Of a stretch of DNA of 64,000 nucleotides, positions 43,232 through 58,200 are shown in pieces. The notes below the pieces were generated by a model. That model did not search any database. It was not told the DNA's origin and saw nothing but the letters and a program-made list of their open reading frames with translations. Each line of letters opens with the position of its first letter. Positions within the stretch are counted from its first letter, which is position 1. The stretch spans positions 124,001-188,000 of the forward strand of contig JAANDG010000051.1 in NCBI GenBank assembly GCA_036852015.1, given 5' to 3'. Source of the stretch: Pelodera strongyloides. Lineage: Eukaryota; Nematoda; Chromadorea; Rhabditida; Rhabditidae. The position numbers and the translations under genes were made by a program.

Positions 43232-44547
43232 GTTTGCAGCTTGTTATAAAAAAACCTACAGCGCATTAAAACTGTCAACATTATTATTTCGGGCACTTCT
43301 CATGCGCCATACATCACCTTATCCTCAGTAGTATTGATAGACATTTGGTGATTTTTCTCTAATGCGCATTGCGCAATTCATGCATAAAAATGCACTAGTG
43401 CACTTACTCCACTTTCTACAGTACATACTCCATATACTGTCACAACTGACCACAATAGTGTATTATAGTGTGAAGGATGTGTTCCGAGGGCTTTTTGCCG
43501 GTTGGATTTCCGTTTCACTTGGCCATTCTGCTATTCTCATCCCACTCAACGTTTCCCCTTTTCCTATGCTAATTCGCCCTTGCAATGTCTAATTCTCTCA
43601 GTTTCCCGTGCTCTCTCACCGGTCGATTTTCCGTCTGACTCTGTGCGCACATGTGGCCATGCCATGGCACATATGCATCCTCTCGCCTCTCGGACTGCTG
43701 CAGCCAGTCCCGACCAATCATAAGCTTCACCCCGACTCATTTTCCAGTTATTGATTGATTTCCTAATTTTCTGATTATCGATTGATTTCCTTGATTTAGG
43801 ATTATAGATTGGTTTCTCTTTAGTTTCTTGTTGTTTGCCTAAAACTTTCATTAGCTGCAAGATGGTCTGATTGCAAAAGAGGAAGACTATTTGCCAACTG
43901 ACTACTGCTTGTCGCTATTATGTCGAGGTTCCTGCGCGTTAACTTCACTTTCAACTTTCAACCGTCCAGAGTTCGCCAGGTATTCGCCATGTCGCCGCTT
44001 ATTCCCAAAAAAAAGTAGGTGGCGAGAAGCCGATTTTATGATTTAGAACTAGAATTTAGGTGTATAATTTATAATTACGTATAAATCTACCACCCAAAAC
44101 ACAAACAAATACAATTTTGTTCGTACATATTTGAAAACAGAACTCTAAACACGAAAATACTCCCTATCTTTTCTGCAGATCTCTTTCCTTCCACACTTGT
44201 TTACAGACTATCGGTGTCTTAATGCATTTTGACAGTTTTTCGGATTTCTAGTCCTTATGTTTAGCATTAATTTTATTATAATTTAATGCCTGCAAGGCAT
44301 GTATTGTATGCAAATTCATTTTATGGAATGTAACTATCCAGTAGAAGCTTCAGGAGCCACTTGCCATACCTCTTTAAACAAATATTGATTGCTTTCTTCC
44401 TCTATAGATTGAAATGTGCTCTCTTCCGGCGTGCGGATGAACAATATGTAATTCTAGTCATCTTCACCCAAAGGGATTGATTTCGAACTTGAACCCTACA
44501 CCTTTTTCGTGTTTTGAAGAAATTGTCGTCTTTATTATACGTTTTGA

Positions 44548-44552
44548 GTTCG

Positions 44553-44595
<43 letters not shown>

Positions 44596-44702
44596 GTCTC
44601 TCTCTATCTCTCTCTGTCTCTCTCTCCCTTTCTCTCTCTGTCTCTCTCTTTCGCTCTCTCTGTCTCTCTCTCCCTCGGTTTCTCTCTCTCTCTCTCTCCT
44701 CT
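44548..44702 (+). repeat. CT microsatellite
   Basis: CT repeat with TATCTC and TGTCTC interruptions. Confidence 0.9.
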
Positions 44703-44916
44703 TCCTCTCACTCAGCAAATTGCACCCAAAAAAACTAAAGATCTTAAAGCGAAAGTACTCTTTTTCCTTCTTGATACTTTGTCTGATGAATAGTGTATAG
44801 TATGTCTGCGTAGGTTTTAATCGGTCTCGCTCGCCACGGGACAATACCCAATTTTGTCCGCCTCTATGACACAAGTTGGTTCAAGTGCTTACTATTATAC
44901 TACTCGGCCATTTTGG

Positions 44917-45266
<350 letters not shown>

Positions 45267-45532
45267 TTCCTTCCATATTCGCGGAGTTTTCCTAAGCGTT
45301 GAAGTGAGAACTAACATTCAGAACTCACATAGCGCCGAATTGCTTGCTGTGACGTCATCAATTGGTAGTGGAAGACTTCTCTTCTTATTCTATTTGTGAC
45401 TCCTTGACTCTGCCTTCCTCGACAGTGGTTTGCAAATTAGCACGCGCGTGTCCGGGATTACCACATAGATTAGTATGTACGTCAAAAGGGGTTCCAGATT
45501 TGAAATTGGCATGCAATGCACTGGAAATACTG

Positions 45533-45690
45533 TGTTAAAGCGGTCGGCACGTGGTTTTGAAACCTATAATGCTGAACTTCCCTGTGTCGTATGCAAATTT
45601 TGTTCCCCTCTGGGCATTTCCGACAGTGTGGAACATCGTTTGCATGTACTACATGGGAATGCAGCTGTCCAGCATAGGCTCAGATCACTG
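45533..45690. repeat. CGGCCGGT-family related element
   Basis: Starts TTAAAGCGGTCGGCACGTGG and contains TTTGAAACC, GTATGCAAATTTTG and CATGGGAATGCAGCTGTCCA like the relatives at 47905 and 54998. The right end is degenerate. Confidence 0.5.
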
Positions 45691-46498
45691 CTACAGTCTA
45701 TAAAAAAATTTCTTGACCTGGCGTAAACCTAAGTAGAAACCTTAGGGTATATCCTGCGAGCTGGAGCCTTCGTTAAGAACAATTTCTGTAACAGAAAGCG
45801 GATGGAGCTAGCTAACTTTGCTGTTTTTCGCCTACATGTGCCGGTGCTGTCAAACACAAATTGGTTTTTATTTAATATCGGAATCCAATATTTGGCTCTG
45901 CTAGTTAGATTGAGGAAAAAATAGAGCAACTGCATTTTCGCCGCATTTTTTTCAGTTTCCGATGATTTTCGCGTAGATTTCGGAATAATTTAGGTGATTT
46001 CCGAAATCCACAGAATCGCGCAGCAATTACGTTACTTACATGGCTTACTAGAAGTAAAATCCTTCCAACTGTCAAATTTAGAGAATGTAGATCGCAAAAA
46101 AAATCACTTTCTTATTTTATTTTGTTGTTTTCGTCCTTCTATTATTTTCTTTCCCGTCGCGCTGAATCATCTCTGCAATTTTTTCGTCTTCTTTTGTTTT
46201 CAGCGAAATCCTTGTAATTTTGAAATCAATCCTTTTTTTTGGGGGGAATTTTAGTCTTTTTACCTTTTTCCTTCTTGCCTTATTGGTTGTAACTTGTAAT
46301 ACATACTTTGTTCGTCAGGATACTGCGGTGGGAATGGCTTTTCCACATTAGCATATTCACGTAGTCTTTGGTTGCGTATGCTAATTTTACTTCAAAGTAC
46401 GGTAGACATGAAATACAGCAGTGAATAAATTAAGAAAAATGTGTGGAAATCTCTTGTCTTATGTTTGAAATATATTCGTATTTATTCTCCTAAGAGAC

Positions 46499-46560
46499 GT
46501 GAATCTTCATTCTTTTTCGTTTAACCATGTGAATCTTCATTCTTTTTCGTTTAACCATGT
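46499..46560 (+). repeat. 30 bp tandem duplication
   Basis: Two copies of GTGAATCTTCATTCTTTTTC then GTTTAACCAT, head to tail at 46499 and 46529. Confidence 0.95.
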
Positions 46561-46658
46561 AAAAGCACATTCATTTCAGGATGATCTTTCTCTCTCTCTG
46601 TCTCTCTTGTTTCTCTATTTTCTCTCCATCTCTGCTCGCTCTTACTAGGATGTTGTTC

Positions 46659-46928
46659 TGCGAATTCGCACCGGAAAAAAACCAAAAAGAATTCTCTTGG
46701 AATTCTTTTTGGATTTCTTGCTCTGCGAATTCGCAGTGCAAAATCCTAGGCGAGAGAACAGGCACTGCGGAGAGGGTGAAGAGGGTGAAAAGTTTTTTTT
46801 GCGTATTTCGGTGCGAATCCGCAGATCACATGAGAGTCTGCGAATTCGCACCGGGTATTTTGCCGGTGCGAATTTGGAAAGTTTGCTGTGCGAATTCGCA
46901 CAGCCCACTTTTCCGGTGCGAATTCGCA
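46659..46928. repeat. Cluster of the 12 bp palindrome TGCGAATTCGCA
   Basis: Exact copies start at 46659, 46724, 46839, 46889 and 46917. A one-mismatch copy starts at 46812 and a degenerate half at 46867. The last five lie 22-28 bases apart. Several are extended on one side by CCGG. There is no coding frame of interest. The cluster ends a few bases before the TTAA hairpin element. Confidence 0.9.
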
Positions 46929-46933
46929 ATCCA

Positions 46934-47383
46934 TTAAAGGGACGGGCCCATCAAAATAAACCCATATTTTGCATGTTTTTACAATTTGTATAAAGGGGGT
47001 TTATTATAATATATGTACACTAAGTTACGGCTAGACTTTATCCCGCTGAAATTTTTCGGTGTCGATAAACTCAAAAGTATACCGTAGAAGACCAACAATT
47101 GCACCCTATTTTCTTGTCGCGTGTCCCGGGGGAATGTGGCTATATGGACAGATAGTCTCCCGGGTCCCAATCAGAGCGAGGTATCCTCGGGAGACGCGGT
47201 AAGGAAATAAGGGTGCAATTGTTGGTCTTCTACGGTATACTTTTGAGTTTATCGACACCGAAAAATTTCAGCGGGATAAAGTCTAGCCGTAACTTAGTGT
47301 ACATATATTATAATAAACCCCCTTTATACAAATTATAAAAACATGCAAACTATAGGTTTATTTTGATGGGCCCGTCCCTTTAA
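46934..47383. mobile_element. TTAA-flanked 450 bp hairpin element
   Basis: TTAA at 46934-46937 and 47380-47383 flank AGGGACGGGCCCATC and its mirror GATGGGCCCGTCCCT. The arms, roughly 200 bases each, are nearly identical in inverted orientation, for example ACGGCTAGACTTTATCCCGC and GAAGACCAACAATTGCACCC on both sides. A centre of about 50 bases separates them. It has no coding capacity. Confidence 0.92.
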
Positions 47384-47904
47384 CAGAGAGTCTTAACTTC
47401 TCTCTCTCTCTCCCTCACCCTCTCCCTCATTCTGTTTTTCATCCGCTCAATCTTTCCATGTCATTTTCCTTTATGTTCTTGCTTCCGGAATGAAAGATTG
47501 GGCCATTAACTGAAGCCACCTGGTTTCTTGGACCTTTGCCAAGTATTAAATAAAATAAATAAATTAAAATAAACAAATGTGTTACAATGTCCAAGTGTAA
47601 TTGAACTGTGTGTGTTCAAGACGTATGACTAATTCTGCAGAGGTCCTCTCGATTAATTTAGAAATGTTTAGAAATGTTTATTAGACTCTTAGAAAGAGCG
47701 CAACGCCATAAGAGACGATGAAAGAATTCAATGATTTTAAATTCAAAGTAGCAAATCAAATATATGACGAAAAAATGCATAGCATTATATGTATGTATCA
47801 CCAAAGATAAGAAAGAAATTCCACAGAGAGTAGTTGTAACTGACATATCAGCAAAGAAATTGTTAGGAAATTAGGTTATCTTTCTATTATATTCTACATT
47901 TTTT

Positions 47905-48046
47905 AACTCGAAGCGGCTGGACAACCCATACTTTTTTTGCCTGAAGCCTGCAGGGTCAGCAGGGTGTCAGATAATAATTTGCATATAATATATGAGAATG
48001 AATTGTCTAGCATACCCTTCACAACCGCGTGTCATGTCGCTTTAAC
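47905..48046. repeat. CGGCCGGT-family related element
   Basis: CGAAGCGGCTGGACAACC at the left; AACCGCGTGTCATGTCGCTT then TAA at the right, with AATTTGCATATAATATATGA inside. Degenerate member. Confidence 0.45.
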
Positions 48047-48917
48047 TTTTTGATTTATATTGCCTTTCCTTTTTAATCTTTTTAGTGTCCACCTTAGCCC
48101 AGTTAGCCGCAGTGTGCATGTTTATCAGTGAAAATTTGACCCTTAAATAACCCATCAATTTCGCACAGTCTTATCTCGCTAGTTCATATACTACCCTGCT
48201 TACATAAGGGCTTTTCCCCATGGAAAGGCTTTTGATATGCCAAATTCAAGAAAATTGCAGGAGTTGGCGCCTTTTATTTTCACTGTATTGATCTTTAAAG
48301 GGAACGGTACACCGTATTGAAATTTTCAAAGGGCCATTTATTGCTCTGGTTTTCGTTGACATCGAAATGGGTGAACCCATTTGGTAACGGTTCACTGGTT
48401 TTGTTCGGGGGCTTTTCGGTAAAAATGTCTTTCTTTCGGTAAAAAACCATTTGGTGATGGGCCAACGACTGTTTTTTTCTGTGGTTTCGGCAATTATTTC
48501 GTTTTACTGTGATTGTAACTATAACCAGCACTATGATGTACGATTTTTCGGTATAATGTTAATTCTCTAATACTATTTTTCTTCTTTATATGTATTTTTT
48601 TTTAATTATTCAGCAACGCAGATCTGTAGTGCCTTCGCCATTGCAAAAACAATATAAGTTGAAAACCAATTTCAATTTAAGCTATTAATTTGCTCTATCT
48701 TTATGTTCGATTTACTTTCGTTTATGCTATGCTTTTTGTTATTACATGTACGAGACATACTATTTAATTACTGTAGCTGAATAATGTATTAAATATGTAC
48801 GTTTCCAGTAAAAGAGCCTAGAGCGCGGGCTGTGTCCGGTGTCAGACAGGGCGTCTCTTCTTCTGCGTGTCTACCGTGTGTGCCTCGCCTGCCTCACCGC
48901 CTCCCTGAGCTTCCACC

Positions 48918-52755
<3,838 letters not shown>

Positions 52756-54143
52756 GCAACCGCTGTGCGACCGCGACACACAGCCGCGATGCCCACGCGA
52801 CGCGCTATGGCTTCGGACAAGTACGGTATCCTTCGCACCGCGTAGAATAGCTTGTTATTGGTGCGGCTTCGTTCAGTGATCCTAGCATAATATTTTACCG
52901 CGGTATATTTAGAGAGCGTATTTTATTGAATTGGGTAACCTTTTAAAAGGAAGCGTTTCCACTGGGGAATTTTCCGTGTGTTCAATGTTCCCAAATATTG
53001 TCATGCGCTTAATTATGAAATGAATTTCATTGCCTGTTGTTCTTTTTTACTCTTCTATGAACCCAAACCAGTAGCATGCCCTGCTCCAGAATGCTCTATC
53101 GATTTATTGATTCAGTTTCAAAATTAGAGTACCGTAACCAGGTTTGGCTGACTTTTAGAAAGCAAAGCTCCGTTTTTTTGCATCAAGGCTTTCCCGGCTA
53201 AGCACCCTACTAATTATCAATATTCCATTTTATTGATTTTTTTTATGTGCGAGTTATATATTATTATTAATATTTTATTTATAGCATATGTGTATATCAT
53301 CGATTTTTCAGTTGTATGTTTGTATGCATTATTGTAATGCAGCAGGAAGGTTTACGTACAACAATAAGCCGGTTCTCAAAGGATTTACCACTCGGTTTAA
53401 ACTAAGATACGTTATTGATTTTCCGGAAAATAACTAATATTAAAGGTAACCTCCGGGTAAATCTCTGAGAATCAGCTTCCAACCTTGAAGGATAAATTAC
53501 GCCTTCTAGTATCGAAACTTACGTTGAAACTTTTTTTTTCGATTCTAATAATTTATTAAAAATTCTTTCGTATGTGCTAGGTTGAGCAGCTTATTGTTTT
53601 CTTTTGTCTACGTTTTTTATGATAATAGTACATGCTAGTGCTTTTATAGTTTGTTCGTTTTAAAACTTGGTTTCCAGCTCCATAAGATTCGTTGTAGAAA
53701 GCTCCGTCTCATCCGTGTTTGCTAAGTCGCGCTTCAGTTACAGTACACCCATTATTTATTAGTTTGAATTTTCAATCGATAAACTATTGCTGCAATTTTT
53801 ACGTCCTTTTTTAGTTCCCTTTACTTCAACCCACGACTTCTCACATTCGTGTTTTAAGCGAATTTCTCTAATTGCTTTAATGAAGTTTTTGATCGTTGGA
53901 AAATAGCATTGTATCTTGAGAGAGTCAGACACGAGATCAAATATCTATTTCCAAAAATCAATAACTGATTTCCCCATTTCTCTCACCCTTTATGATCTAT
54001 GTAATTATTTATTATTGATTGATTTAATGTTTAGACTTTGATTTTTCATTTTACAATTTGCTAATTGTCTTGTAACTAGATGGGAGTATATTTAAGCCGG
54101 TTACAATCGGTTAATCTAATGCTCTTTTTGCCGTAAGGAATAG

Positions 54144-54222
54144 AGACTCACATCGGTGTGGGCAGCTGGAATCGAACCACTGACCCATTTCGCCGTGAAT
54201 CGCGCGCTACCGATTGAGCCAC
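54144..54222 (-). pseudogene. tRNA-like sequence
   Basis: The minus strand gives TGGTGGCTCAATCGGTAGCG (A-box and D-arm), an arm around TTCACGG, and GTGGTTCGATTCCAGC (B-box). The stems do not all pair. It is a dead tRNA or SINE head. Confidence 0.5.
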
Positions 54223-54627
54223 CAGAGTTGAAAGTTTCTCTAGTCGAGCGCGCACACCAACATTTTCCCCCAACAGGATCCTTTTTAATTTTATTATTTT
54301 ATATCGGAATAAATTTGTTTTATTATTTAAGTACACTCTTTTGTATGAAGACATGGTTCAATGAAAAATCGGCAAATGGGAAACAATTTTTAAATATTTT
54401 ATTTTCCGATAATCACAAATCAAATATTTAATCAAAAAGAGGACGCAGAAGTGTTTATCAATCTTAATTCATATGCACTTGTTTGCTGGGAATATGTATT
54501 GCGATGTGCGCAAACCGGCTGCACAAATGAGCTCTGCTGCGTAATTATTGATCACTAATATTGACTGATTACTGAATATATATTAAAAGCAGTCAACGAA
54601 CAGCCGCTCGCAATGCTTCACTGTCTG

Positions 54628-54800
54628 TTTTGCAACAAAAAGCAGCATTTTTCCCTGCACCGCAACAAGAAGCAACAAAAGTTGCTGCAGCATCACATTT
54701 TGCTGCACAAAGACACTGATACAAAAGGCAGCAACTTTTTTTTGCTGCAGTGCAACAAAAAGCGGACAACTTTTTTGCTCAACAAAAAGCAGCATTTTTG
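54628..54800 (+). repeat. Degenerate GCAACAAAAAGCAGCA repeat block
   Basis: Words GCAACAAAAAGCAGC, AAGAAGCAACAAAAG, TTGCTGCAGCATCAC and AACAAAAAGCAGCATTTTTG recur in both orientations over about 170 bases. Confidence 0.6.
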
Positions 54801-54997
54801 TCGCGTGCAACCTACACATTCCCAGTGATAAAGAAGAAGCAGAGAGTAAAGTTGCCTTTAAACAAAAAATAGAGGTGATACTATCAAAAAAAAACAGAGT
54901 TGCGCATCGATAGCTACTAATAATAAGGGCACTTGAAGACACAATTATCAAGGGAGTGTTATGTGATACTATAGATTTAGAATATGTTAGCAGTATT

Positions 54998-55162
54998 GTA
55001 TAACGGCCGCTTTTCGAAACGTATGAAGGGACAACTGCATTACCACGTATCTATGCTAATATGTCTCGAATGCGCCCAATTTTTTGTTCTAATCATACTC
55101 ATTTGCATATGACTTATGGGAATGCAGTTATCCAAAAACCGGTTGTTACACCACTTTAAGAA
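54998..55162. repeat. CGGCCGGT-family related element
   Basis: Left TATAACGGCCGCTTTTCGAA; right CAAAAACCGGTTGTTACACC then ACTTTAAG. Contains CAACTGCATTACCACGTATC and TCATTTGCATATGAC. Confidence 0.65.
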
Positions 55163-55210
55163 ACGGTATTTAGTAAGGGTCAGATGCTGATAACCTTAAC
55201 GGATGCATAC

Positions 55211-58200
55211 TTATGTTCCCAGGACAATAATGAACGAAAGAAGGAGGCCGATAAATACCATAAAGTAGGCCTTGGTGAAGCGTCCCTTCCAAACGTTGGT
55301 CTGCAAAGTGTATTGTACCTACTTTGGGAAATTAGCATATGATCCGCATATCATATGCACCCTATGCAAATTTGGTGCCCGTCCGTCAAGCTTCTGGCAC
55401 AAAATTTACATAGGATATGCATATCGTATGCAAATTTTCCAAAGTACAATACCGCTTTAACAGGAGTAACACCAGATAGAGTGCTCATCACTACATGATT
55501 TGTGATGTACATAACTGATTGTAAATATGTTCATTTTGTCTGCAACGTCTATTCGTCGAGGTGAGCTGCGCAAAATCATCTGGCAAAATCAGCTGGCAAC
55601 CTGGTGGCGCACAACGAGCAAGCCCGTTAGGGCGGGCGGTTTGAATCTTTTTCGGGTGCCAAATCGTAGCGGCACAAACATAAAACATATCCAAAAATGC
55701 TTACCGAAGTGATATCAGGAGTCGCGGGCAGCACCATCTTGTCGCACCGCGGCCGCAGTGACAGTACACAGTAATCACTATCAGGGTCCCAGCTGTGCTC
55801 GGACGAGATCTATATTCAGACATTCAGAAATGATAATATTTCGCAATGTACTACCTGCAGGTGAAGGACATAAACCTCTAATTAGAGCCTCTAATTCTAT
55901 ACCTCAAACTCGATATTCTAATTCCGGCGGTGGCTCGTCAGCGAGTCCGCCGGCTGGCCTAGGCTATGATTACCTGCAAAACCAATAACCGGATCGATGA
56001 CTGGAATCTAACGACCACCGGAAAAGTTAATTTAAGCAAACTGACCATTAGTGAGAGCAGTCTAATCGATTCCAAGTCAAATTCCCCGGTGAGAATCATG
56101 TGACGCCAAGACTCGTTGATGCACAGTCTACATTAATGATTGACAGTTAGGTATTGATTGGCTGATCGATACAGTGCTACAGTGCTCATTATCTATTTGT
56201 AGTAGTTAAAGTTAAAAAACCGGAAAATAAATCCCCATGCGGCAAACCTGCGCATCAGAGCATCGTGAGGTTTCTCGTTCTCTCTATACTCCACATAACA
56301 GCCTTGCAGCTCGGACATCTTGAGCAAGGAGCGGAGCAGTGTCTAAAGGGAGTACGATTTCTTTATCGCTCGCTGGCCCGCTCGGAAAACGCTCGGCAAT
56401 CAAGTTCCAAATGTTGATATTCTTTTCGAAAGAAAACAGAGATAATCCAGTATTAGGCCCATATTTGATAATTCCCCCCCCCCTCGTTGGATGGCGAAAA
56501 TGGTTTGACGGGATTTGAGGTAACACTATCCCTTTAAAAATTTTTTAAAGGGATAGTGTCACCTCAAAAAAAAGACAAGCGACTACCTTGCATTCGGTCT
56601 GTTTTTGTGGTGATGTGTCTAGTGTTCCGTCCTTCAACAACTCATCCAGTCGTTTCTTCACTGTTGTGAACCACGGATGGTAGTAACCACCGGTCGGACG
56701 GATAGAGGGCTGAATGGAGAACATATTTATTTATTTAAAATAGCCAACACTAGGTAAGTAGCAAAACGAAGCAGATCTTTGATCTACTTAAGCTTCAAAG
56801 GGACATGCCCTTTTCCTCGATTTACTAGCACAGAATGTCCGGAATTTCAGAAGTATTACTGTGAAAACCGCATTTCTTTACACCTAGAAAACCGTAAATA
56901 ATGCCAAATATACCGTCAAAGGGTATATTACTCATGGAGAGGTTCACGGGTGTTCTTAAGCCTAAGCCTAAGCCTAAGCGCACACCATTATTCACAGCAC
57001 AAAACTTCCAGGCACAAGTGTTTGAAGACTCATTACCTGCTCTGCTCCCAGTATATGGGAATAGTACTGGGAATAACGTGCAGCTCTCGGGAACAGGGAC
57101 TCCACGTCGCTTTTCACATTGCTGAATGCATGAGGTGAATTATGAAGGTTTCTCATCTTAATTACCTCTTTTGTGCTCCTCCCGACTCTCTTTCTCCCTC
57201 TCTCTCTCTCTCCTTCTATGTCATTGCCAGGGGGCCTCTCGCTCAATTCCACTTTCCTTCTCAGTCTCTCTCAGTCCCTAATATTTAGTTCTCTCTCTGG
57301 CAGCTTCCCTCTCGCTCTCTTCTTTGGCGATCTACTTCTTTAGATCACGTCCTCAGAACCAGTCAGCCTACTTGATCATATCCAGGCGTTTCTCAACCTC
57401 TTGCGCGTATCGAACAGCGAACTCTGCCTGACCTGAAAGAAACATGTAGGCTTTACAATTAATATTTTTACCTAAGCGAGAGCATAGCTACCTCTGTTAA
57501 TGTTTTACAAGCTTTTTCCGACAAACTCGGCGTTTTCAAGCTTTTTCCAACTATTCTCCGAGCTTTTTCCAAGAACATTCTCGGAAAAAGCTAGGAAATC
57601 CCGCGCTTCTCGGAAAAAGCTAGGAAAATACTCGGAAAAAGCTTGGGAAAATCTCCCAGCTTTTTCCGACAAACCACAGAAGTACGCCATACTACAATTG
57701 ACGCTGGTATGCCGTGCATCTATTTCACAAATATAAAAATAAATTTTCTGTGCGCGCCCGCCCACCTCGCGGAATATTTTTTCCCTGAAGTTATTAAAGT
57801 TTATTTTTTTTTTATTTTACTTAGTTATTGTGTTAGTATGTTAACTTATTTTAGTACATTGTGGTGTGTACAACGTATTGTGGCGGTATGGTGTCGGATA
57901 AAAGCCGTATTTTCATGCAGGAACAAAAATTAATATCAAACAAACGAGTAATAATTTTACAACAGAAAACGTGTACCATAGTGCCGAATGTCATCCATAC
58001 GTTTGCTTATATTGTTTGTACATTCTTGTGCATCTTTCCGTTCGAGTAAGCTATTTATTCCCGATATATAATTAGTTTTCAGACATAGTTTAAGAAGAAC
58101 TGCGAACATGCGGCCTGATGTACTTGTTCGCCTACAACGTGCGATTCCTTCAGCGTTATCTGGCAGGCAAAATTATCCACCATGTAAGCTTTAACTTTTT

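Larger units (their letters stand above)
52756..55210. other. Go alpha 3' UTR and intergenic stretch
   Basis: AT-rich, no gene recognised. It contains the tRNA-like sequence at 54144-54222, a GCAACAAAAAGCAGCA-type repeat block at 54628-54800 and a palindromic element at 54998-55160. Go alpha and the next gene (minus strand) converge here. Confidence 0.5.

Noticed and set aside
46659..46928. CRISPR-like reading of the spaced palindromes
   Set aside because: The repeat is 12 bp, the spacing is irregular and the genome is clearly eukaryotic.
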